64,000 bases of DNA, from NCBI RefSeq assembly GCF_914767665.1, contig NC_059503.1, positions 51,080,852 to 51,144,851 on the forward strand, in the 5' to 3' direction. Shown here piece by piece: positions 45,725-55,389 of this stretch (position 1 is its first letter; every line of letters begins with the position of its first letter). This stretch comes from Harmonia axyridis. Taxonomy: Eukaryota; Arthropoda; Insecta; Coleoptera; Coccinellidae. The translations under genes were made by a program, and so were the position numbers. The notes below the pieces were generated by a model. It was not told where the DNA came from, did no database searches, and was given only the letters and a program-made list of their open reading frames with translations.

Positions 45725-46075
45725 ATTAATAATAATAATAATAATATAATAATAAACTTTATTTAGCACTCGGCTATTGAAAACAACACTAATGTAATCC
45801 ATAAACTTATTTTAATTCTTCATAAATATTACTCATAAAACATTTTTAAATTCTCTATAATTATTGCAATATTTGATCTTTTCCGGTAGTTTATTGAATA
45901 TAACTAATCCCCTGCTAAATGTGGATTTATTCATTAATGTAGTATTAACTTTCTCTATGTTAATTCAATTAAATCTGTGGATTAAAAAAAGTCTTAAAAG
46001 ACAAATATCAAAAAACAATATTCGTGATTCATTGGCCTGTACTTCTTTTGACATATTACTCACTAGTAGTAACAG
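45725..46075 (-). pseudogene. LINE 3' tail with (TTA)n end (CR1-like)
   Basis: Minus strand reads VNTTLMNKSTFSRGLVIFNK, LPEKIKYCNNYREFKNVL, the usual C-terminus of CR1-like LINE ORF2 (xGxxxxNxLPxxIKxxxxxxxFKxxL). The 3' end is a TTA/TTAT microsatellite (45727-45755 on the plus strand as AATAATAAT), typical of such LINEs. Two further copies (46460-46760 and 46975-47270) arose by the local triplication. Confidence 0.7.
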
Positions 46076-46165
46076 AGTCGGGATAAAAAATATAATTTTT
46101 CTAGCAGCTTTGTTTGACATAGTGGTTACAGAATAGGGATAAAAGCATTCAAACATAAAACTTAC

Positions 46166-46201
46166 CAGTCTGCCCAGTCGTGGCCAATGTGCTGGTTCGA
46201 T
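46166..46201 (-). CDS. Candidate 36-bp phase-1 microexon (ATTGQT copy 1)
   Basis: Minus strand: acceptor GCTTATTTCTATTTCAG, 36 bp, donor GTAAGTTTTATG. Phase 1 reads RTSTLATTGQT. The donor-side intron is the same duplicated block as after the exons at 16806 and 15176. This links the 46-kb and 15-17-kb regions as parts of one duplicated gene structure. Confidence 0.45.
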
Positions 46202-46316
46202 CTGAAATAGAAATAAGCATATAATTTTTCTAACAGTGAAGATATTTTTTGGGTGCCATCCACAGATTAATTTTAGTCAACATGCATTGTCATGTATTTC
46301 TTTTTCATATTAATTA

Positions 46317-46317
<1 letters not shown>

Positions 46318-46348
<31 letters not shown>

Positions 46349-46416
46349 CCCTTCACACTTTCGTGGTTATATAGGATCAACCGGGTGGGAGCACCAAGGT
46401 AAAAATCCTGTCGTCA

Positions 46417-46452
<36 letters not shown>
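46318..46452. repeat. (TA)n and T-run microsatellites
   Basis: TA runs at 46318-46330 and 46419-46452 around a T-rich run; a further longer TA run lies at 46918-46973. An open frame giving a Tyr-Ile repeat is a translation of this run. Confidence 0.95.
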
Positions 46453-46456
<4 letters not shown>

Positions 46457-46755
46457 GCACTCGGCTATCGAAAACAACACTAATGTAATCCATAAACTTA
46501 ATTTAATTCTTCATAAATATAACTCATTAAACATTTTTAAATTTTCTATAATTATTGCAATATTTGATCTTTTCCGGTAGTTTATTGAAGATAACTAATC
46601 CCCTGCTAAATATGGATTTATTCATTAATGTAGTATTAACTTTGTCTATGTTAATTCAATTAAATCTGTGGATGAAATGAAAGTCTTAAAAAACAAATAT
46701 CTCAAAAAAATATTCGTGATTCATTGGCCTGTACTTCTTTCGACATATTACTCAC

Positions 46756-46833
46756 TAGTAGTAACGTCGGGAGTCTGCCCGGTCGTGGCCACCATTGGTT
46801 CAGCCATTGGTTCAGCCAATGTGCTGGTTGGAT
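46756..46833 (-). CDS. Candidate 78-bp phase-1 microexon (copy 2, AEPM duplicated)
   Basis: Minus strand: acceptor GCTTATTTCTATTTCAG; the original GTAAG donor is deleted, but a GTGAGT follows 46756. This gives 78 bp, reading PTSTLAEPMAEPMVATTGQT and then PDVTTS in phase 1. The AEPM unit (12 bp) is present twice. The replacement donor may lie in LINE-derived sequence, so usage is uncertain. Confidence 0.35.
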
Positions 46834-46915
46834 CTGAAATAGAAATAAGCATATAATTTTTCTAACAGTGAAGATATTTTTTGAGTAATTTTTTTTGTCC
46901 TTCACACTTTCGTGG

Positions 46916-46976
<61 letters not shown>

Positions 46977-47275
46977 GCACTCGGCTATTGAAAACAACAC
47001 TAATGTAATCCATAAACTTAATTTAATTCTTCATAAATATAACTCATTGAACATTTTTAAATTTTCTATAATTATTGCAATATTTGATCTTTTCCGGTAG
47101 TTTATTGAAGATAACTAATCCCCTGCTAAATATGGATTTATTCATTAATGTAGTATTAACTTTGTCTATGTTAATTCAATTGAATCTGTGGATGAAATGA
47201 AAGTCTTAAAAAACAAATATCTCAAAAAAATATTCGTGATTCATTGGCCTGTACTTCTTTCGACATATTACTCAC

Positions 47276-47341
47276 TAGTAGTAACGTCGGGAGTCTGCCC
47301 GGTCGTGGCCACCATTGGTTCAGCCAATGTGCTGGTTGGAT
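47276..47341 (-). CDS. Candidate 66-bp phase-1 microexon (copy 3)
   Basis: As copy 2 but with one AEPM unit, making it 12 bp shorter and still a multiple of three. Reads PTSTLAEPMVATTGQT, PDVTTS. Same acceptor and GTGAGT donor. The upstream (minus-strand) intron, 47345-47480, matches that of the 16806 exon. Confidence 0.35.
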
Positions 47342-47400
47342 CTGAAATAGAAATAAGCATATAATTTTTCTAACAGTGAAGATATTTTTTGAGTAATTTT

Positions 47401-47829
47401 TCTATATCGATATCATTCAATGAAAAGGAATTCTCATTATTGGTACAAGCAGTGTATTATTGATTATATTTTTTTTTTATTTTGCTTGAATTTGTGGAAA
47501 AGGTGACAATGAACATTTGAATATCTTTTTATCTGAATAAGGTTATCCCCTGCATTTTACCTCTTCGAAATCCTCACAGAATAGGCAAATTTTCACCTTA
47601 ATATGCAGAAAATGTCCAGTACTTTTTTTTACACCACCTCAGATCGCATTCGGTACAAAAAAACACTTTCTCCAAAACGTAAATAAAAAAAAATTTCGGA
47701 GTCCCTGTATATTATTTTGTGCTAATCTTCAGGGAATAAATTGAAGCAATCATTCAACACCTGTATACTGAAGAAGAATTGAAAATGTTGTGAACTCTCT
47801 CAGTAATTCATCTACTTGTGGAAATGATG
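47401..47829. other. Shared intron sequence, then nothing recognised
   Basis: 47401-47480 matches 16880-16965 (GGAATTCTCATTATTG). The remainder shows no gene. Confidence 0.5.
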
Positions 47830-48562
47830 ACCTGACAGCGAGAGACATCTCATCAGTCTACAATATTGTATTACTGTACTATTTCTGAAATTAAACCGAT
47901 TATTAAGAAAGTATATAAAGAAGAAGTGGAGAACTATCTGCCAATTACATTTAATTCTACAATTCCAAAGATTATTGAGAAAATAATAAAAAAAAGATTG
48001 ATTGGATTTTTTCAGATTGTCTCAAGAACAGTATGGTTTTCAAGTGAATAACTCAACGCTGGGACCAGTGGCTGACCTGGTAGAAAATATAATAAAAAAA
48101 CTGGCGATGTATATTATGTTGCTTCAATATTCATAGATCTTAAGAGAGCATTCGATACAATAAATCACCTCAAGCTTATTGGAAAACTGGAGCTACTTGG
48201 AATACCAACACCAGCCTTGAAACTTATTTCGGTAAATAAACAACTTGAAACCTTGAAACTTATAAAATCATTTCTATTAGGCAGATCTCAATATGTTACA
48301 ATAAATGGAAAATATACTGGAAAAAGAAAAGTCAAAACCGGTATACCCTAGGGTACCTGTATTGTACCTGCTGAATGTTGAGAGTTCATCAAAGGTGAAT
48401 CTACCAGAAAAATCTATATGTTTGCAGGCGACACAGTTTTATTATTTTACCACAATGATCTGAAGGAATTTGAAAGAGTTTCGAATAGTGGTGCTCTGCT
48501 TACTTTCTATAAATGGTTGTGTTGCAACAAACTCGTAATTAATGAAGATAAGACAGTCTATA
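47830..48562 (+). pseudogene. CR1/Jockey-like LINE reverse-transcriptase fragment, left of a transposon
   Basis: Reads VENYLPITFNSTIPKIIEKI, then after shifts SIFIDLKRAFDTINHLKLIG, KSFLLGRSQYVTINGKYTGK, a GIP-stop in place of GVPQG, and MFAGDTVLLFYHNDLKEFER, CNKLVINEDKTVY. These are RT motifs in order, with FAGD replacing the catalytic FADD. Frameshifts, stops and small internal duplications (CTTGAAACTTA repeated near 48215-48260) mark it as dead. It is cut at TA 48561 by the DUF4817 transposon and resumes at 51200. Confidence 0.8.
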
Positions 48563-49144
48563 CAGGGTGTCTGGTGAGGAATGGGACAACGTTTAGGTGG
48601 TGATGAGGGATGTCTCAAGGAGTGAGAAAATGCCATTTGAAATCATCTGAGGTATATGGTTCCTGATATACAGGGGGTTTTAGAAAAAAAGGGGAAATTT
48701 CAAATGACCATAATTCAGGAAATATGAGAGCTAATCCGATGATTTTTCGTATGAACAATGATAGAGTCAGTACGAATCTGTTTGAACGAAAAATTCGAAA
48801 TGAAATCAGATCCGGACTCAGAAATTTTAGTTTTTCTGAAATTAGGTAAAAACAACACCCTGTATGCGGTTTTCAATTTTTTTGACTTCAGATTCTGAGA
48901 GAGCAGGAAAAATACTTTCGAACTCAACTGTCATCCCGAATGGCACAAATTTTTCCTTCTTTCTATGACCCTTCGAATGTCAATCTTCCGATTTTCGCTC
49001 CTTACATATTATTTTCTCGACATTTCAGAAACATGAGATCTTAGATAGTTACTCATAAGTAAAAAAAAAGATCATAAACGAATCAAAACTTTTATAAAAA
49101 CTATCAAAAATGCGAAAAACAGTTAACATTTGGAAAATTAATGA

Positions 49145-49570
49145 CTAATTCTTCAAATATTGTTCGAAATGAAAACCGCCAACTTCTACACATTTATCTG
49201 CTCTTTTCATTAAGTTCAAAACTGCTTTCCTTATCACATTCGGGTTGTTTCGTATCTCGTCACATGCGTCTATTATTCGCTGAATTAATTGTTCCCTTGT
49301 ATTTATTTCTCGCCCGTACACCATAGTTTTAAGGTGTCCCCAAAGGAAATAATCTAATGGTGTCATGTCGGGGGACCGAGGTGGCCATGCTCTTGGACCA
49401 CCACGACCTATCCATCTATTTGGATATACCTCGTTCAAATGATTTCTCACTAAAATTGAGAAATGTGGGGGTGCTCCATCATGCTGGAAGATAAGTCCTC
49501 TCTGATTAATATTCCCTAATAAATTAGGAAGAACATTCATGAGGAAATCTCTATAAAGGACCCCGCACGT
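49145..49570 (-). pseudogene. DUF4817 transposase, C-terminal part
   Basis: Resumes as LYRDFLMNVLPNLLGN, then GLIFQHDGAPPHFSILVRNH (second Asp), RWIGRGGPRAWPPRSPDMTP, LDYFLWGHLKTMVYG (third Asp) and ends GGFHFEQYLKN at 49145. By my count 36 residues separate the second Asp from that of SPD. About 170 bp (49570-49740) between the two halves is out of family and contains stops, so the copy cannot make an intact enzyme. All three catalytic acids survive across the two halves. Confidence 0.8.
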
Positions 49571-49741
49571 TTAGTATGGAAAATGGCTTTCCGTGAAATT
49601 GGCTGAATTTTTGATATGTTGTAGTTCTTGATGAACTGATCAGAAAAGTCCTTAGCCACAAAGCTCAAAAATGGACAGTTTTCGAGATATGGAGCTTTGA
49701 AAATGGATTTTTTGCAATTTTCGGGGTTTTTGCTCATCAAT

Positions 49742-50296
49742 CGGGGAGCTCTCATTTCTGGTTTTGATGGAATTTGGATGTTCGGCGGCCAGAACCCGAC
49801 TGAGTCTTATTCCATCGCGAGTAAATTGAGCTTCATCTGTGAATAATATTCTTTGGACATTTCTTCTATGACTTCTTATCCACCTGGAAAATTGAAGCCG
49901 TGCGATCTCATCGCCAGGTTCCAACTGCTGGACAACTTGAGGGTGATATGGGTGATATTTTTCACTCTTCAGAGTATTCCAAAAGTACCATTTCGATACT
50001 TCATGAATTGAAGCCAATCGTCTGATACTTACTCCCGGATCGTTTTGAACAGTTTCTAAAATATTTTCACGGATATTCTCTTCTATTGTATGTGGTCTTT
50101 CAGAAACTGTTATGCTGTGAAAAGTACCATGTTGTTTCGTATGCGCAACAAGGCGGGCAAAAATTTTGTGATTTGGAACCCGACGATTGGGAAAACGTCT
50201 ACGATACTCCCTTTCAGCTGCTCTTCCGTTCATATCACATTTACCATACACCAAAAGCATGTCAACATACTCTTCATTAAAAAATGTGTGCGGCAT
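49742..50296 (-). pseudogene. DUF4817 transposase, N-terminal part
   Basis: From Met at 50296: MPHTFFNEEYVDMLLVYGKC, DMNGRAAEREYRRRFPNRRV, PNHKIFARL is the DUF4817 helix-turn-helix. Then VQNDPGVSIRRLASIHEVSK (second helix-turn-helix), YHPHVVQQLEPGDEIARLQF-like linker, and RILFTDEAQFTRDG carrying the first catalytic Asp at about 49828. The reading departs from the family after KTRNES (about 49745): the expected NVWAG segment is replaced by unrelated sequence. The enzyme would bind the terminal repeats and catalyse cut-and-paste at TA sites. Start at 50296 rather than 50332 because the family begins shortly before the EEYVDM motif. Confidence 0.8.
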
Positions 50297-51199
50297 GATT
50301 TTCAACAAATTGAAGTAAGATTGTATCAACAATTAAATCACTTGTTTGACAGATAACTAAATGCTCTATCTTTTCTCATCATAAATGATAGCACACCATA
50401 GAATTGACATAACTGGCAACTAGATTCAAGACTAATGATCGAAATATGTACATGACGAATGAAACTTTGGATATTACAGGAAAAAATGATCCAAATTCAT
50501 CTGAAAGATCGACTAAGAGAAAAGAAGTTGACGGTTTTCATTTTGAACAATATTTGAAGAATTAATCATTAATCTTGTTCCTACTGAATCATCAATTAGT
50601 ACTTCAGAAATAGTTCGTAAAGTTTCCAAATGTTAACTGTTTTTCGCTTTTTTGATAATTTTTATGAAATTTTTGATTCGTTTATGACCCTTTTTTTTTC
50701 TTATGAGTAACTATCTGAGATCTCATTATTCTGAAATGTCGAGAAAATAATAATATGTAAGGAGCGAAAATCGGAAGATTGACATTCGAAGGGTCATAGA
50801 AAGCAGGAAAAATTTGTGCCATTCGGGATGAAAGTTGAGTTCGAAAGTATTTTTCCTGCTCTCTTAGAATCTGAAGTCAAAAAAATTGAAAACCGCATAC
50901 AGGGTGTTGTTTTTACCTAATTTCAGAAAAACTGAAATTTCTGAGTCCGGATCTGATTTTATTTCGAATTTTTCGTTCGAACAGATTCGTACTGACTCTA
51001 TCATTGTTCATACGAAAAATCATCGGATTAGCTCTCATATTTCCTGAATTATGGTCATTTGAAATTTCCCCTTTTTTTCTAAAACCCCCTGTATATCAGG
51101 AACCATATACCTCAGATGATTTCAAATGGCATTTTCTCACTCCTTGAGACATCCCTCATCACCACCTAAACGTTGTCCCATTCCTCACCAGACACCCTG

Positions 51200-51600
51200 T
51201 ATATATGCTTGTCTACGAAATCACCAATAATCTCATGAAGAATGGCCTATCAATGGAAAACAACATCATCCGTCAATATAATACAAGAAATATAGACAGA
51301 TTCAGGTTGGATAGAAACACAAAAACAAATTATGGTAGAAAAAGGCCTAGCTATGCCGCTGTAGAACTTTATAACAAATTACCTCGTACCATCAGATGCT
51401 CCACATCGCAGGGAACATTCCGAGCTAATGTACGAAAACATTTAGTAGTGTAATTTTGATATCTGAATACCAAAAAATTCAAATTTGTTATAAGAAATTT
51501 ATATCGCACATTCATTTATATTTTGTTAATATTTCTGTGAGAACAACTGTATGTTGACTAACAGAATAAACTGTATTTATTTATTTAAACTTATTTAAAC
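51200..51600 (+). pseudogene. LINE C-terminus and 3' end, right of the transposon
   Basis: Reads LVYEITNNLMKNGLSMENNI, QYNTRNIDRFRLDRNTK, YAAVELYNKLPRTIRCSTSQ, GTFRANVRKHLVV, stop at 51451-51453: the usual end of CR1-like LINE proteins. The 3' UTR ends in AT-rich repeats (TTATTTATTTAAACTTATTT). Between the 48562 and 51200 edges about 150-200 residues of the LINE protein are missing, so the LINE was internally deleted before or during the transposon insertion. Confidence 0.8.
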
Positions 51601-52820
51601 TTGACGTTTCAATGAGAATTCTACAGGGTGATTCACCGGGATGGCCGATTGGACGTTTATGGAAATTAAATCATAATTTTAAGCTGAAAATTTGCATATT
51701 GGGATTGAGACAATTAATTTTTTTCCCTGAAATATTTTCAGATCTCTACAACTTCCGGTTATACCGGAAACAGACTACTACTTCCTCATTTCAAATGGCA
51801 CACCCAGTTTATTATTGCATCATTAGATAGCTTTTTTGACGACAATTTCGGCAATATGCTATACCTTGTGTGAAAACTCAACGGTTCATGAGTTAATGGG
51901 ATTCTTATGAAAAAAATAGTGGCAATGAGGACTCAGTTTCTTTTGAATTTTTCGATTCTGCAAATACGTAGCATTATAACACTGTTTGCGTTTTGGACCA
52001 AAAATGTACAGGGTGTTTATAAGAAGATCATGAACTTGAACAACTCAAATTCATCTAAACTCAAGATTTTCAAATTAGAACCTATATTTTTTATTATTTC
52101 AGTCGGGGACTTCTACCGAAATATGGAAAAATTGAAGGCGACTGTTTGTAAAATTTTAATAATAATAACATAGAAAAAATATAAACAAAACGAACTAGTG
52201 CCAACTTATACAGTATATATAAAATAAAAATCATCTTAGGATTGGTAAGTAACAATATAGTCATGAATGACTAGAACAAAAAATGAAAGTATCTGCCCGG
52301 AAGAAATAATCAACGAATTATTTAGAAATTAACTTTTCGATCATTTGAATAAATGATTTTTTCAAGTTTTCATCAAATTATGCCGTAAATTGTAAAAAAT
52401 CAAAAAGATGGAGTTCGCTACCAATACCTTTCATATTTCATAAGAATATTCAATAAGGACCCGCTCTAACGTTTCTGCCGCCTCGGCAAAAATAGAAGTC
52501 AACGCCCTTGCAAGTGAGATTTTTTTATAAAATATTAAAAAGGTTTTTGGACGGAAAATGTATTGAGTGTTATTATTTCTTATGAATTCAAATTTTATCA
52601 GAAAAGATTATTAATTGATAAACTACAAAAGAAATTAGCAAAAATTGTCGGACTGAAAAGATAAAAATTCCATTGCTTGAATATATTTGGTTTTTTCCAT
52701 TAATTGTTCGTAAACTCGTATTAGGTCGCCAAAATGTCCCTTGATTGCAGCAGCTGGTATTACGTAAACAAAATCGATCTTCGACAGAGGAATTAGAGGC
52801 AATAAAGTGATAAAACTGTG
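51601..52820. other. No gene called; two lone CAGGGTG ends
   Basis: CAGGGTGATTCACCGGGATG (51626) and TACAGGGTGTTTATAAGAAG (52010) are transposon-like ends in the same orientation without visible partners. A minus-strand frame at 52635-52832 (AAAIKGHFGDLIRVYEQLME) is unrecognised. Otherwise AT-rich. Confidence 0.4.
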
Positions 52821-52906
52821 AATAGAAACCAATTGCTAGTTATGAAAAGAATAGAAACCAATTGCTAGTTATGAAAAGAATAGAAACCAATTGCTAGTTA
52901 TGAAAA
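52821..52906. repeat. 29-bp minisatellite, three copies
   Basis: GAATAGAAACCAATTGCTAG then TTATGAAAA is repeated at 52821, 52850 and 52878; the middle copy lacks one A. Confidence 0.95.
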
Positions 52907-52931
52907 GAAGCAAGGAGGATGTCTTATAAAG

Positions 52932-54625
52932 GCGGCCACTCACAAGGCTACCATGTTCGAGCGTTCGGATAATTTTACAGTCGGACAGCTCGGGACACGG
53001 CCGCACGACTGTAAATCATAGAATGAACTTGACTGCCCGACTGGAATCTCTTGGACGCTTGGCGTTCAAAGTCTCGAAAAAACGCTGCGTGATGCCCGCC
53101 ACTCACGAGGCGTTTTTCTGTTATTTTCCTTTGGAATATTCTACTAGTTCCCAATAGGCTTTATTTTTGATATTCCTGTTTGCGTATGCTGAAATTTTCA
53201 TTTTCCATCGACAGGTTGTCTGCCTAAATATTTCGATGAAACCTATCAAAAATTCTTTCATTTTGCATAAGAATTTGGTACGCTACGAAGTTCCGACGGT
53301 ACCTGATAAATTACCAGCTGTCTGTGATCATCTGAAATCCCACCCGGATACTCAATAAAACAACCTCTCGAGTGGCAGGTTTCGACTAGGGATGTGTCGT
53401 TCACGAACGAACGAATCAAAAGACCCGGGTCTTCAGAACGAATGGTTCGATCGGGTCGTCTCTCTGAAAATGATTCGTCCGTTCGAACCGATCCGAATGA
53501 GCCAAACTTCATTCAGTTCATTCAATCTAGGGATCTTTTAGGACCCAAAGATCCATAGAATGGTTCGTTATCCGGGCCTAGGTAGATGGGTTTCGGTTTG
53601 GACTGACCTTAAAGGAACATAATTATGGTAGTAATAAAAAACATCCATTTCGCAAATGAATCATCGGCTCGGCACTTGGCATCCGGTTTTGAAGAAAGAT
53701 GATAGATAGTAAAAGAAACTGGGCTCTGTAATTGCACTCTCTTAGATGCACCAATTATTATTTCTTGAAAATGTTATGGAATTTTTTTAACTATATATTC
53801 AAACCTAACTTTGTAAAGTTGATCAAAATGAATATTTTTCGGGAACAAAATATATTAATTAGGGTTAATATCAGTTCAAGGAATTTCAGATCTTCTGTAT
53901 TTATTTGGTTGGAATAGATACAGATAATGATCATTAGGTAGTTTTCGTTGAAAGTAATAATTCAAGACCTCGTGAATTAAGTGTTCTGTACAATGTAAAT
54001 TCATGATTAACTTCTACTTCTTCATTAGTCATTTAAATATTCCAAAATCATCAAGTTGAAGGAGGAATATATATTTGCTTTTGAAATTTTTTCGAGAGGT
54101 CCATAATCATCTCATGAACTAGATATCAATTTATTATATTCTGTCATCTCAATAACTTAAAACTTTATGTTTATGATTATGTCTCAAAAAAATCATTATC
54201 TCAAATTCACGATCCGATTAAAAACATACCGACTAACAAATACAAAGCTGATAATAACTTAACATTCTTTAAAAAGAAAAAAAACAAAGAACGAAAGAAC
54301 CAGATCTACGGATCTTTGAATCATGCGCAAATCGTACATGATTCGATCTGAGCTAGTGAGCTGAAAAGAACCATTGGGTCAATTGAACGGGTTTTTTGAA
54401 CCGGGTCGTCTCAGCCATGGATCTGGTTCGACCCGGTTCGTCGAAATTGAACGAACCACACATCCCTAGTTTCGACGGCAGCAAGGGATGGCAGACTAGC
54501 TACCATTTCGACGCAAGCTACTTTGGTCGCTTGCTACCAAACGCTCGAAAAAACGCTTCGTGAGTGGCGGGCATTACAGTCGTGCTGCCGTGTCCCGAGC
54601 TGTCTGACTGTGAAGTGATCCGAAC
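52932..54625. mobile_element. Inverted-repeat element (GCCCGCCACTCACGA ends), split by two hAT insertions
   Basis: TGCCCGCCACTCACGAGGCG at 53093 is mirrored by CGCTTCGTGAGTGGCGGGCA ending at 54574. Outside that, GGACAGCTCGGGACACGGCC (52983) is mirrored by GTGTCCCGAGCTGTCTGACT (54592). So both inner and outer blocks are inverted. The left side has an additional 70 bp between the blocks. The right outer arm is cut at 54625 by the hAT element that follows, and its remainder (expected to end in GTGAGTGGCCGCC) is not in the window. Superfamily unassigned. Confidence 0.6.
53387..54468. mobile_element. hAT MITE, TAGGGATGTG ends, GTTTCGAC duplication
   Basis: TAGGGATGTG at 53387 and CACATCCCTA ending at 54468 are flanked by identical GTTTCGAC (53379-53386 and 54469-54476). 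Subterminal sequence is rich in GTTCG/CGAAC motifs (GAACGAACGAATC, GACCCGGTTCGTC), the usual pattern of hAT transposase binding sites. The 1.1-kb interior has no transposase. Confidence 0.9.
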
Positions 54626-55389
54626 TAGGGCTGGGAATCATGAATGAATGATTTGAATTTTCGAATATTTATTGAATAATTATTCGAAAAAGTGCATTTT
54701 GCATTATTCGAATATTCATGAATAATCAGTGAATAGTCGAGTATTCACTGAATAGTTGAATAATCAATGACTACTTTTTTATTCATGAATAATCAGTGAA
54801 TAGTCGAGTATTCACTGATTATTCCGTGAATAGTTTTCTATTCAGTGAGTAGTTGAGTAGTGGATATTTATGAATGTTCGTTACTATTCATAAATATTTA
54901 CTAGTGATGAGTTGTTAGTTGAGTTATTAATCATTTGTGTAGTTACGTATGAAAGTTTGAATGATCACTTAACTCACTATTCAGGAATAATTAAAACAAG
55001 GTTTTGTGATTTACTATGGAAATGTCGTTTTATTAATATTACAATTACTGGAAATAACATTTATTAAAATTGATGGATACAATTGAATGACAATTATTCA
55101 TTTAATAGTAGCAACTGGTATTCATCCAAAGAAACTTGAATAGAATTGGGGTTTTATCAATGAAAAAATATTACAATTGAATATAAGATTCTAACATATG
55201 AATTAAGCAATAAATAGTGTTATAATATAAGATTCTACATTCGAATTATATGAACATATGATGAATGAATAATACTCGAAATTCATATACAGAAACAATA
55301 CTTCATCAAACAAAATAATTATATTCTAAAAAAATATAAATAGTTACTGAAATATATAATGAAAAAAATTATGTTCACAGATTATTTAT

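Larger units (their letters stand above)
45725..47400 (-). repeat. Triplicated block: LINE tail plus microexon copy
   Basis: The landmark TATTTAGCACTCGGCTAT occurs at about 45758, 46453 and 46972. Each copy continues through a LINE tail (AGTTTATTGAATATAACTAA-like), then an ATTGQT exon and GAAATAGAAATAAGCATATA. Copies 2 and 3 share a deletion of about 95 bp relative to copy 1, so they derive from one another. (TA)n runs separate the copies. Confidence 0.8.
48563..51199 (-). mobile_element. DUF4817-type Tc1/mariner transposon with about 570-bp arms
   Basis: CAGGGTGTCTGGTGAGGAAT at 48563 is mirrored by ATTCCTCACCAGACACCCTG ending at 51199, both flanked by TA. The arms continue almost unbroken to about 49135 and from about 50625, unusually long for this superfamily. 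Between them, on the minus strand, is a transposase gene in two parts. The element sits inside a CR1-like LINE. Confidence 0.9.

Noticed and set aside
46702..47013. Minus-strand frame with a long Tyr-Ile repeat
   Set aside because: It is a translation of the (TA)n microsatellite at 46918-46973 read into LINE-tail sequence.
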